Shown piece by piece: positions 1-5,403 of a DNA stretch of 5,734 nucleotides. Where the stretch lies: assembly GCA_903953615.1 (NCBI GenBank), contig CAJBKH010000019.1, positions 1-5,734 of the forward strand. Direction: 5' to 3'. A program made the translations under genes and the position numbers. Under the pieces are notes generated by a model. The model did no database searches. It saw only the letters and a program-made list of their open reading frames with translations, and had not been told where the DNA came from. Each line of letters begins with the position of its first letter. Position 1 is the first letter of the stretch. The DNA comes from an uncultured Bacteroidota bacterium (lineage in GTDB: Bacteria; Bacteroidota; Bacteroidia; NS11-12g; UBA955).

Positions 1-1053
1 AACGAAACCCAAAAGTATTTGTATTTTACATTGGTGGTATTTTACTTCATCTATTTTAGCACTGTACCCAACAGCGACTTTCCTTTGCCATTTGCCCTAA
101 ATGAACACCAAACAAACATCATCTTTACTTTATTGCAAACCAGTTTAGGGGTATTTCTTTTTGCTTTGTACCACCACGGTATACGCAATGTGATTTTACA
201 AAAATTAAATTACAAACCTTTCCTTGTAGGGGTGGGTGGCGACTCAGGTGCTGGCAAATCTACTTTCTCTGGTTTAATAGAAATGGTGATGGGTAGCAAT
301 GCCATGAGCATTGTGCGCGGCGATGACATGCACCGTTGGGAACGCGGTAACGAGCAATGGAAAACCATTACTCATCTGAATCCAAAGGCCAACGATTTGC
401 ACCAAGATGTGCAACATACCAAAGCTTTGAAAGAAGGCAAAGCCATCTACAGAAAACACTACGACCATAACAATGGTAAGTTTACATTGCCACAGTATAT
501 TAAAAGCAATACGTTGGTTTTGTTTGAAGGCTTGCATCCTTTCTATTTAAAAAACCAGGCCGACTTATACGATCTTAAAATATTTTTCCAACCCGATGAA
601 AGCATTCGGGTATCGCGTAAAATCCAACGCGACTCAGTTGAACGCGACAAGCCCGCAGAGGCAGTAATTAAACAGTTGGAAGACCGCAAAGAGGATTCAG
701 AAAAATACATTAGCAAACAAAAAGAACATGCCGATATCATTGTTAATTATACACAAGTAGATGGACAAGAATGTTTGCGTTTGTATATTAAAAATGAAAT
801 TGAACTTGATGATTTACTGAATGCAATTATTACTAATTCTAGCATGGCGGTTGATCACCAATACCTCGACAACAATATGCAGGAGTTGGTATTTAAAGGT
901 AGTTTATCTGCAAATATTATTGAGCTCATTGCCTACGATCAAATTCAAGGTTTAGAAGAAATTGGTATCTATGATAGCAAATGGGACAGCGATTACAAAG
1001 GCGTGATTCAATTAATGACCATGCAAACCATGTTTTATTATTTAAAAGCCTAA
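1..1053 (+). CDS. Membrane-linked phosphoribulokinase/uridine kinase-family P-loop kinase, 5' partial
   Basis: The frame is open from base 1 to the TAA at 1051-1053, so the true start lies upstream; a TTG at 19 is only the first possible start inside the window. Counting codons from base 1, two hydrophobic stretches (about 6-23 and 39-58) look like membrane helices. They are followed by a Walker A loop GDSGAGKST (80-88), a GDDMH motif (107-111; Asp pair 108-109), LNPKAND (126-132), ALKEGKAI (142-149), FEGLHP (175-180), KIQRD (207-211) and HADI (243-246). From memory, this order and spelling match phosphoribulokinase-type (PF00485) proteins, which use ATP to phosphorylate a pentose phosphate or nucleoside. 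The redox-active cysteines of plant and cyanobacterial phosphoribulokinase are absent: the P-loop has Ala where they have Cys. About 60 residues follow the kinase core, with no fold I recognise. The aldolase starts 4 bases after the stop, so the two are probably co-translated. Family assignment is firm; the substrate is unknown, and the membrane part could be a fused domain whose beginning is missing. Confidence 0.82.
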   Translation, partial: NETQKYLYFTLVVFYFIYFSTVPNSDFPLPFALNEHQTNIIFTLLQTSLGVFLFALYHHGIRNVILQKLNYKPFLVGVGGDSGAGKSTFSGLIEMVMGSNAMSIVRGDDMHRWERGNEQWKTITHLNPKANDLHQDVQHTKALKEGKAIYRKHYDHNNGKFTLPQYIKSNTLVLFEGLHPFYLKNQADLYDLKIFFQPDESIRVSRKIQRDSVERDKPAEAVIKQLEDRKEDSEKYISKQKEHADIIVNYTQVDGQECLRLYIKNEIELDDLLNAIITNSSMAVDHQYLDNNMQELVFKGSLSANIIELIAYDQIQGLEEIGIYDSKWDSDYKGVIQLMTMQTMFYYLKA

Positions 1054-1057
1054 ACCA

Positions 1058-2050
1058 TTGGAAGCCCTACAAGCCCTCATAAACCTTTCGCAAGCTGCGG
1101 CCATAGCACCTGCCCTTACCCAAGGAGGGGGAGGCAATACTTCTTTCAAGAACGGCTCTGAAATGCTCATCAAAGCCTCGGGCTTTCGCTTAGATGAAGT
1201 GAGTGCAACAGCAGGTTTTGTGAAAGTAAACTATCCACCTGTGGTAGCTTGTTTAAGAAAAAACACCAGCGAATTACCATTGCCCGATGCCGACTTAAAG
1301 CAATTGGTGAATGATCAAATCATAGGCGATAAAACATTTTTGCCGAGCATGGAAACGGGTTTTCATGCAGTACTTAACACCTGTGTGATTCATACCCACC
1401 CCATCGTTGCCAATTTATTATTGTGTGCTGCAGAAGGAGAACTACAATTAAAAAACATCTTCAAGGATGAAGCCATCGCCATCTTACCTTTTTTAAATCC
1501 CGGTTATTTTTTAAGCAAAGCCATAGCCGATTTGGGCAAAGCCCCTGCCATTATTTTTCTTAAAAACCATGGTTTAATCGTGCATGGCGAAACTGTAGAA
1601 GCAACAATTGCCTTACAAAACGCAGTCATTGAAAAACTGAACACAGCCCTTGATTTTAATGGCGATATTCAGTTTGAGCTCAAAGAAAAAGAGTCGCAAG
1701 TTTTTGAATTAAAAGCGAGTTGGTTGGACCTGTATTTTAGTCAACCTAGTTTACTATCTAAAACCTATTTCCCCGACCAAGCGGTGGTGATTGGGCAGCA
1801 GTTTCATTACGGTGAATCGGCAGAATTAAAAACCAAACTCAACTTCAATACAAGCAATAAAATATGCTTGATAAATGCGCCTTACAAAACAGCCTTGGCC
1901 ATAGCCGAAAACCTGAGTGCGCTAGCACAAATAACTGTCTACAACCAAGCCCAAGGGCATACCCTAACAACAGTACCCGACCAAGACGTGGCGTACATCC
2001 TAGGCATGGACATGGAAAAATATAGACAAGCGTTGTTGGGGATTAAATAA
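1058..2050 (+). CDS. Class II (zinc-dependent) aldolase/adducin family protein, TTG start
   Basis: This 330-residue protein has the class II aldolase signature. A glycine-rich phosphate-binding loop GGGGNTSFK lies at 23-31, a catalytic-type Glu at 99 in PSMETGFH, zinc-ligand-type His112 and His114 in VIHTHP, and a third zinc His171 in LKNHGLIVHG. Family members cleave or epimerise sugar phosphates such as fuculose-1-P, rhamnulose-1-P or ribulose-5-P, in the cytoplasm. The loop and the later FPDQAVVIG segment (238-246) most resemble the aldolase half of RhaD/YuxG-type aldolase-dehydrogenases (COG3347, from memory), but no dehydrogenase domain follows. The roughly 120 residues after 210 exceed a FucA-size enzyme (about 215 residues). 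An in-frame stop at 1043-1045 limits how far upstream the start can be, and the next ATG (codon 36) would remove the phosphate loop, so TTG at 1058 is the sensible start. No Shine-Dalgarno is visible, so translation is probably coupled to the kinase gene. Substrate unknown. Confidence 0.87.
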   Translation: MEALQALINLSQAAAIAPALTQGGGGNTSFKNGSEMLIKASGFRLDEVSATAGFVKVNYPPVVACLRKNTSELPLPDADLKQLVNDQIIGDKTFLPSMETGFHAVLNTCVIHTHPIVANLLLCAAEGELQLKNIFKDEAIAILPFLNPGYFLSKAIADLGKAPAIIFLKNHGLIVHGETVEATIALQNAVIEKLNTALDFNGDIQFELKEKESQVFELKASWLDLYFSQPSLLSKTYFPDQAVVIGQQFHYGESAELKTKLNFNTSNKICLINAPYKTALAIAENLSALAQITVYNQAQGHTLTTVPDQDVAYILGMDMEKYRQALLGIK

Positions 2051-2140
2051 ACCACGTGGATAGTAACCACAGGTAAAAACAAATTGCAACATACTACTGC
2101 AATAAATAAACAAAGTAGTACAAGAAACACTTTATTTAAA

Positions 2141-2283
2141 CACATAAGTCACAGAAGTTTTTTTTTGAGAACTTGATGTTTCTAAAATGGTTTGGTGTTG
2201 AGTAGAAGATTGTCATTTTCTCGAAACTTTTTCAAAGTGCACATAAGGGCTTTTTTTACTTTGTAAAAAAATGGGCTTGCGAA
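2141..2283 (+). repeat. Left arm of a decayed long inverted repeat (partner at 3614-3757)
   Basis: Two blocks here recur in reverse complement, in the mirrored order, on the other side of the YARHG gene. The outer block starts CACATAAGTCACAGAAG and runs into a T-tract (2141-2166); it pairs with 3734-3757. The inner block (about 2227-2283) contains GCACATAAGGGC and ends GGGCTTGCGAA; it pairs with 3614-3672. The bases between the blocks are not obviously alike, but the spacing is nearly the same on both sides. Inside the inner block, TTTTTTTAC (2251-2259) and GTAAAAAAA (2263-2271) form a perfect 9-bp stem with a 3-base loop. It could serve as a weak terminator for the aldolase operon, though the stem is nearly all A/T. 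The pair could be the ends of an old insertion, or two copies of a dispersed intergenic repeat that happen to face each other. Confidence 0.7.
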
Positions 2284-2318
2284 AAATAAACAGGTATAAG
2301 CAATGGCACTTAATTTAC

Positions 2319-2500
2319 CTAAGGATAAACTTATTCCAAACTTCAGTCATGCTGTCCCGATAGCTATCGGGAGTCGAAGCGCTAGTGCTTCAGAGGTTAA
2401 CGCCAGAGGATTTAAGGGTGTGTCTGCGCTTCGTGGCTTCGATACGCTTCGTCCATACATTCGACAAGCTCAGTAGGACGAAGTGTGTGGCTAACGATAA
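2319..2500 (-). repeat. 172-bp palindromic repeat, copy A (inverted relative to copies at 5404-5734)
   Basis: Read on the minus strand, this segment matches the two tandem units at the right end of the window. A hand alignment gives about 16 differences over about 150 positions. It starts at TTATCGTTAGCC and ends near GTTTATCCTTAGG, mirroring the TTATCGTTAACC junction between the tandem units. It contains three dyads: a stem-loop with arms 2444-2454 and 2476-2486 (ACGCTTCGTCC/GGACGAAGTGT, one G-T wobble) enclosing TTCGACAAGCTCAG; a near-palindrome GAAGCGCTAGTGCTTC; and the perfect palindrome at 2355-2372. No long open frame is shared among the copies, so it is noncoding. This is the style of REP-like or other miniature dispersed elements. 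Most differences from the right-hand copies are transitions with G or C here and A or T there. Confidence 0.9.
2355..2372. repeat. Perfect 18-bp palindrome within repeat copy A
   Basis: TCCCGATAGCTATCGGGA is its own reverse complement. In the right-hand copies only the central CGATAGCTATCG is perfect (5529-5540 and the matching place 172 bases on), because one outer pair is broken there. It could be a cruciform, a protein-binding site, or the hairpin recognised by a REP-associated transposase; the sequence alone does not decide. Confidence 0.85.
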
Positions 2501-2627
2501 CATTTGGCGGCTACCCGAAGGGCGGGCACACCAGCAGAAAATGTTATAATATGTAAAACTATAAAATAATTTCAAACTATCCAAAAACAGGAAAAATTCC
2601 CGCCTTTTGGGTAGGTGTTGTTAGTGG
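2489..2627 (-). repeat. Nested dyad structure downstream of the YARHG gene, attC-like layout
   Basis: On the minus strand the segment begins CACTAAC (2626-2620) and ends GTTAGCC (2495-2489), so CTAAC and GTTAG can pair at its base. Inside, CTACCCAAAAGGCGGG (2614-2599) can pair with the strand complementary to CTACCCGAAGGGCGGG (2511-2526 on +), 14 of 16 positions. A further dyad, ATAACATTT (2497-2505) and AAATGTTAT (2539-2547), is a perfect 9-bp inverted repeat around a GC-rich core. The order of simple outer pairs, inner stem and long apical loop resembles an integron attC site, and the length (about 138) is within the attC range. The outer sites do not fit GTTRRRY exactly, so the integron reading is only a suggestion. 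A decayed palindromic element is equally possible. Confidence 0.5.
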
Positions 2628-2634
2628 AAGTTAT
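2620..2634. repeat. 15-bp inverted repeat flanking the YARHG gene, left half
   Basis: GTTAGTGGAAGTTAT here is matched at 13 of 15 positions by the reverse complement of 3416-3430 (GTTAGTGGTAATTAT). The left half ends three bases before the gene's stop codon and the right half lies just before its start, so the pair frames the gene closely. This is the arrangement expected of a small mobile cassette, but 15 bp is short enough that chance cannot be excluded. Confidence 0.6.
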
Positions 2635-2637
2635 ATT

Positions 2638-3393
2638 TTATTTATTCTCAAATCTCTTTAAAATTGCCAAGTTTCTTTTCTCTATTTCTGTCAAACAATA
2701 TGATACATCATTTCTCCAACCTCGATACCAATCTTTACTTGAAAAATATTTGTCCATATCACCACCACTCTGAAATATCAGTCCGTAGTTTGCATAAATT
2801 GTATTTCTTAATATCTTCAGTTCTAGTTTAGTCTTATTTAAAAAATAATCTTCTGGTTTAACTTCTAACGAAAGGTCATAACGATCCTTATTATCAAAAA
2901 ATGTATCAATACTTGTTAAATAAAATCCAACTTCTGCACTATCATTTTTATAGTTTCTGCCATTTATTGGGTCCGAAAAAAGTAAGACTGCTCTTGTTTC
3001 ATACTTTCCAACTTTATAGTCTGCAAACTGCCCACTGTATATGCCAAAATAAAATTTGTCATCTTTGATTTTAACATTGTTGAATGTTTGACATTTAGTT
3101 ATCCAAAAAAATTGATTTTCAAATCCAGGTAGTTCCGACCAGAATCCATTCCTAACCTGAATTATTAAACTATCTTCAAAAGACAAAAATACTAAAGACC
3201 ATTCTCCTTCACTTTCACCAAAATGATAGACTCCTACATTCTGTTCAAAAGTCTTTTTTGAGAAACTAAAGTAATTACAATCAAACTCTTCACCGTTGAC
3301 TTCATTGAAAATAAATTTCGGGATTTGCCCAAATAATGAATCTGTTGTCAGTAAGAATATTGTCAAGTAAATTAACGCTTTTAATCTTTCCAT
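2638..3393 (-). CDS. Exported protein of unknown function with C-terminal YARHG domain
   Basis: From the ATG at 3393 the product is 251 residues. It opens with a basic start and a hydrophobic run (MERLKALIYLTIFLLT), followed by DSLFGQ, a typical Bacteroidota signal peptide with cleavage near residue 22. A GTG at 3426 in frame would add 11 residues ahead of the signal peptide and is less likely. The middle (24-190) is rich in aromatic and acidic residues with alternating hydrophobic strands; I do not recognise it. The last 57 residues fit the YARHG domain: LRNTIYANYGLIF (195-207), a YF pair, WY, then LTEIEKRNLAIL. That domain is found at the ends of many extracytoplasmic bacterial proteins, and its role is not settled. 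The gene is visibly richer in A+T than the kinase, aldolase and esterase genes, runs against them, and sits inside nested repeats, which suggests acquisition by transfer. No catalytic motif is visible. Confidence 0.85.
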   Translation of the reverse strand: MERLKALIYLTIFLLTTDSLFGQIPKFIFNEVNGEEFDCNYFSFSKKTFEQNVGVYHFGESEGEWSLVFLSFEDSLIIQVRNGFWSELPGFENQFFWITKCQTFNNVKIKDDKFYFGIYSGQFADYKVGKYETRAVLLFSDPINGRNYKNDSAEVGFYLTSIDTFFDNKDRYDLSLEVKPEDYFLNKTKLELKILRNTIYANYGLIFQSGGDMDKYFSSKDWYRGWRNDVSYCLTEIEKRNLAILKRFENK

Positions 3394-3415
3394 AATTTGT
3401 GTGGGTTGTTTTGGG

Positions 3416-3430
3416 ATAATTACCACTAAC
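3416..3430. repeat. 15-bp inverted repeat flanking the YARHG gene, right half
   Basis: ATAATTACCACTAAC is the inverted partner of 2620-2634. On the minus strand it reads GTTAGTGG directly after the candidate promoter box, so it would lie close to the transcription start of the YARHG gene. Minus-strand GTTAG also occurs at 2495-2491, on the far side of the dyad structure, giving GTTAG in direct orientation at both ends of a 0.94-kb block. Confidence 0.6.
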
Positions 3431-3431
3431 T

Positions 3432-3439
3432 CAAATATA
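3432..3439 (-). promoter_or_regulatory. Candidate -7 promoter box of the YARHG gene
   Basis: On the minus strand this reads TATATTTG, an exact fit to the Bacteroidota -7 consensus TAnnTTTG. It lies 38 bases before the ATG at 3393, which leaves a leader of about 30 bases. No TTTG-like -33 element is found at the usual spacing of about 19-21 bases, so this is a candidate only. In an AT-rich region such a match can arise by chance. Confidence 0.4.
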
Positions 3440-3613
3440 AAGATACATTTCGCAACCTTATATAACCAAATATGAAGATATAGGAGCTAGTTTTATTCAT
3501 TCTATTTCAACAAAAATAGGGTTTTATACTTTAAGTAAAGTTAGAAATCAATAACCTAAAAAATCAAAGATAGTTTGAGTTTTCCTATCTACCCGACACA
3601 ATATCCTACCTCA

Positions 3614-3757
3614 TTCGCAAGCCACTTTTTTTTTACATGGTAAAAAAACCCTTATGTGCTCTTCTCAAAAAGCATTTTTCCTACTAGAACCATCGACCAA
3701 TCCAACTACTATATTTATTTTAACTAACCATACAAAAAAAACTTTGTTACTTATGTG
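3614..3757 (-). repeat. Right arm of the decayed long inverted repeat (partner at 2141-2283)
   Basis: Reverse-complemented, 3734-3757 reads CACATAAGTAACAAAG followed by T-residues, like the left outer block. Likewise 3614-3672 reads through GCACATAAGGG and a T-run to TGGCTTGCGAA, like the left inner block. A perfect stem, TTTTTTTAC (3628-3636) and GTAAAAAAA (3640-3648), sits here as in the left arm, with loop ATG in place of TTT. Just outside, at 3757-3767, GGTAAAAAAAG repeats half of that stem. The arm lies about 100 bases upstream of the esterase start. Confidence 0.7.
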
Positions 3758-3841
3758 GTAAAAAAAGCTGTATACCTTAGCAATTCTTCTGTTGTGCTCC
3801 ACAAACATTTAATCACCTAACCTACTTTAAGTTATATTCTC

Positions 3842-3849
3842 TATATTTG
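3842..3849 (+). promoter_or_regulatory. Candidate -7 box immediately before the esterase start
   Basis: TATATTTG fits TAnnTTTG exactly but ends only five bases before the ATG at 3855. If it is used, transcription would start at or next to the start codon and the mRNA would be leaderless. No good -33 element lies at the expected spacing. A weaker box, TACCTTAG at 3773-3780 (7 of 8), would give a normal leader of about 70 bases. Confidence 0.35.
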
Positions 3850-3854
3850 TTTTC

Positions 3855-5297
3855 ATGAAACGAATATTCTTCCTTTCTCTTGCAGGTTTATTCCTGAATT
3901 TGTCCGCCCAAAAATGGGTAGACACCACTTTTAAAATTACAAAAACAACGGTGAACTATGGCACTGCTATCGACTTTGCAGGCAACAACAGAACATTGGA
4001 CATGGACATCTGTGTGCCACAAAACGACAACCCGCCTAGTTGCGGTCGCCCGTTGATGATTGTGATACACGGTGGTGCTTTTATGAGTGGCAGCAAAGAT
4101 GAATACGAGATACAACAAATTATGAAAGACTTTGCCAAACGCGGTTATGTCACTGCCTCTATCAATTATAGAATCGGTCAGTTTCAAACATCGGGCAATG
4201 TGCATTGCAATGTTACCCAATTGTTCAATGTGGCGTGGGACTGTTCGAATATGGCCGACACTGCCGAATGGTACCGCGGCTGTTATCGCGGCATACAAGA
4301 TGCCAAAGGCGCTTTGCGTTATTTAATAGCCAACAAGAATACTTACAAAATCGATAGCAGAAATGTGTTTTTAGCTGGTCAAAGTGCTGGTGGATTCATT
4401 GCCTTAGGGGCTGCATTCCTAGATGATATAACAGAAAAACATACAAGCTGTGGTAGCATTAACAGTGTCGCTGTACCGAATGCTATATATGAAAATGTAT
4501 GTGTGAAACAATTTGGTTGGGACACCAGTATTGCCTCCATGCGTTTATCAAGAAATGATTTAGGCAGCATTGATGGTGACCTAAATTTAAACGCTGGCCC
4601 TTATACCATTAAGGGCGTTGGCAATTTATTTGGGGGCATGTTGCCTGGTTGGTTGAATGTGAATACCTACACCCAACCACCTGCTATTTACATGTATCAC
4701 CAACCCAACGATTTGATCGTGCCTTATGGCCGCAAAAGAGTAATGACGGGCTTCTCGACTTGCTTCGTTAATTTGGGTTGTGCCAGTTTAATCAGCACCC
4801 CATGGATAGTAGGCTCTAGCGCCATTAGAAATGAAATTGAGTCACTTAAAAAGCAAGGCAAAAAAGCACCTGCGTATTGGCTCGACTCCACCACTAACAC
4901 TGCCGATTGTGTCGCACAAGGCTTAAACCCTAGTGCGGTTGGTCATGCCCTTGATAGTTACAAAACAAGAACAGGCAATATGGCTAATTTATTTGCGGCC
5001 TTAATTGATACAGCAGGTGCATGTTTCAGCAATGTCAATTCTATCAGAAACCCATCTGTGTATCTCTCCGTTCAACCGAATCCCTTTCAAAATACATTGC
5101 AAATTTCCTTGTACGATGCCACGCCAAAAGCCATACAATTAATGGACATCACTGGCAGAGCTATGCCTATTCAAATAGAAAAAAACGGACCTACCAACTA
5201 TAAAATCACTTGCTCAGAAAACATACCAAGTGGTCTGTATTTCGTCTTCATCACCCGCTCCAATGGCACCACCATTTGCCAAAAAGTGGTGCGGTAA
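3855..5297 (+). CDS. Secreted alpha/beta-hydrolase (carboxylesterase-like) with T9SS sorting domain
   Basis: The 480-residue product begins with a signal peptide (MKRIFFLSLAGLFLNLSA, cleavage near 18/19). The hydrolase domain follows: oxyanion-hole motif HGGAF at 72-76, nucleophile elbow GQSAGGF with Ser177, a probable catalytic Asp286 in HQPNDLIVP, and a probable catalytic His364 in VGHALD. This order fits Ser-Asp-His esterases of the carboxylesterase/BD-FAE type, which hydrolyse esters of carbohydrates or small acids; the actual substrate cannot be told. Residues about 402-480 form a Por-type C-terminal sorting domain, with QPNPF at 407-411 and a GLYFVFI strand at 460-466. T9SS would therefore carry it across the outer membrane and release it or anchor it at the surface. 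The mature protein has 13 cysteines, several in an insertion at about 108-145, consistent with disulfides outside the cytoplasm. ATG at 3855 directly precedes the signal peptide, which fixes the start. It appears monocistronic. Confidence 0.9.
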   Translation: MKRIFFLSLAGLFLNLSAQKWVDTTFKITKTTVNYGTAIDFAGNNRTLDMDICVPQNDNPPSCGRPLMIVIHGGAFMSGSKDEYEIQQIMKDFAKRGYVTASINYRIGQFQTSGNVHCNVTQLFNVAWDCSNMADTAEWYRGCYRGIQDAKGALRYLIANKNTYKIDSRNVFLAGQSAGGFIALGAAFLDDITEKHTSCGSINSVAVPNAIYENVCVKQFGWDTSIASMRLSRNDLGSIDGDLNLNAGPYTIKGVGNLFGGMLPGWLNVNTYTQPPAIYMYHQPNDLIVPYGRKRVMTGFSTCFVNLGCASLISTPWIVGSSAIRNEIESLKKQGKKAPAYWLDSTTNTADCVAQGLNPSAVGHALDSYKTRTGNMANLFAALIDTAGACFSNVNSIRNPSVYLSVQPNPFQNTLQISLYDATPKAIQLMDITGRAMPIQIEKNGPTNYKITCSENIPSGLYFVFITRSNGTTICQKVVR

Positions 5298-5403
5298 GCT
5301 GAATGCATTGAAACAAAAAAGCCACAGATTCGCAGATTAAATCAGATGTTATCACACAGATTTAATTAGACAATCCATGTATTAGTTTCAATAGTCCTTT
5401 TTG
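5298..5403. other. Short spacer after the esterase with CAGATT-type microrepeats
   Basis: CACAGATT occurs at 5323-5330 and 5355-5362, with GCAGATT between them at 5332-5338, giving a loose array of related words. ATTGAAAC (5307-5314) and GTTTCAAT (5385-5392) are an 8-bp inverted pair 70 bases apart, too distant for an intrinsic terminator. No gene or RNA is seen. Confidence 0.5.

Larger units (their letters stand above)
2051..2637. other. Gene-free, repeat-dense stretch between the aldolase and YARHG genes
   Basis: No convincing gene lies here. The first 90 bases after the aldolase stop hold only weak dyads: CCACGTGG at 2052-2059, and TACTACT (2092-2098) facing AGTAGTA (2114-2120) across 15 bases. 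Neither is followed by a T-run, so no clear intrinsic terminator is seen for the operon. The left arm of a long inverted repeat then occupies 2141-2283. A copy of the 172-bp palindromic repeat fills about 2319-2500. A nested dyad structure of attC-like layout covers 2489-2627. The remaining bases (2284-2318, 2548-2598) are AT-rich with nothing recognisable. Confidence 0.7.
3394..3854. other. Divergent intergenic region between the YARHG gene and the esterase gene
   Basis: No gene is seen in these 461 bases. The stretch should hold promoters for both divergent genes. It contains the right half of the 15-bp inverted repeat, a TATATTTG box on each strand near its ends, and the right arm of the long inverted repeat (3614-3757). 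Small dyads of uncertain meaning are ACTTTA/TAAAGT at 3528-3541 and AGATAG/CTATCT at 3568-3590. The rest is AT-rich and featureless. Confidence 0.65.

Noticed and set aside
274..740. Two minus-strand open frames inside the kinase gene
   Set aside because: They overlap the clear kinase motifs and look like codon-composition shadows.
1..1053. Calling the kinase a Calvin-cycle phosphoribulokinase (prk) or uridine kinase (udk)
   Set aside because: The membrane segments, missing redox cysteines and aldolase partner fit neither well, so no gene symbol is given.
2051..2120. Intrinsic terminator for the kinase-aldolase operon
   Set aside because: The dyads here (CCACGTGG; TACTACT/AGTAGTA) are short or widely looped and lack a following T-run.
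2390..2584. A 64-codon minus-strand open frame downstream of the YARHG gene
   Set aside because: It lies across repeat copy A and the hairpin, has no family resemblance and no ribosome site, and the repeat copies at 5404-5734 do not preserve a shared ORF.
2141..3757. A complete insertion sequence
   Set aside because: No transposase-like ORF lies between the inverted arms and no target-site duplication is visible.
3888..4298. Minus-strand open frame of 136 codons inside the esterase gene
   Set aside because: It is fully covered by the esterase, which has a signal peptide, catalytic motifs and a sorting domain; the antisense frame has no recognisable content.
5307..5392. ATTGAAAC/GTTTCAAT words reminiscent of CRISPR repeat ends
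   Set aside because: They occur once each as a distant inverted pair, with no regularly spaced direct repeats and no cas genes.
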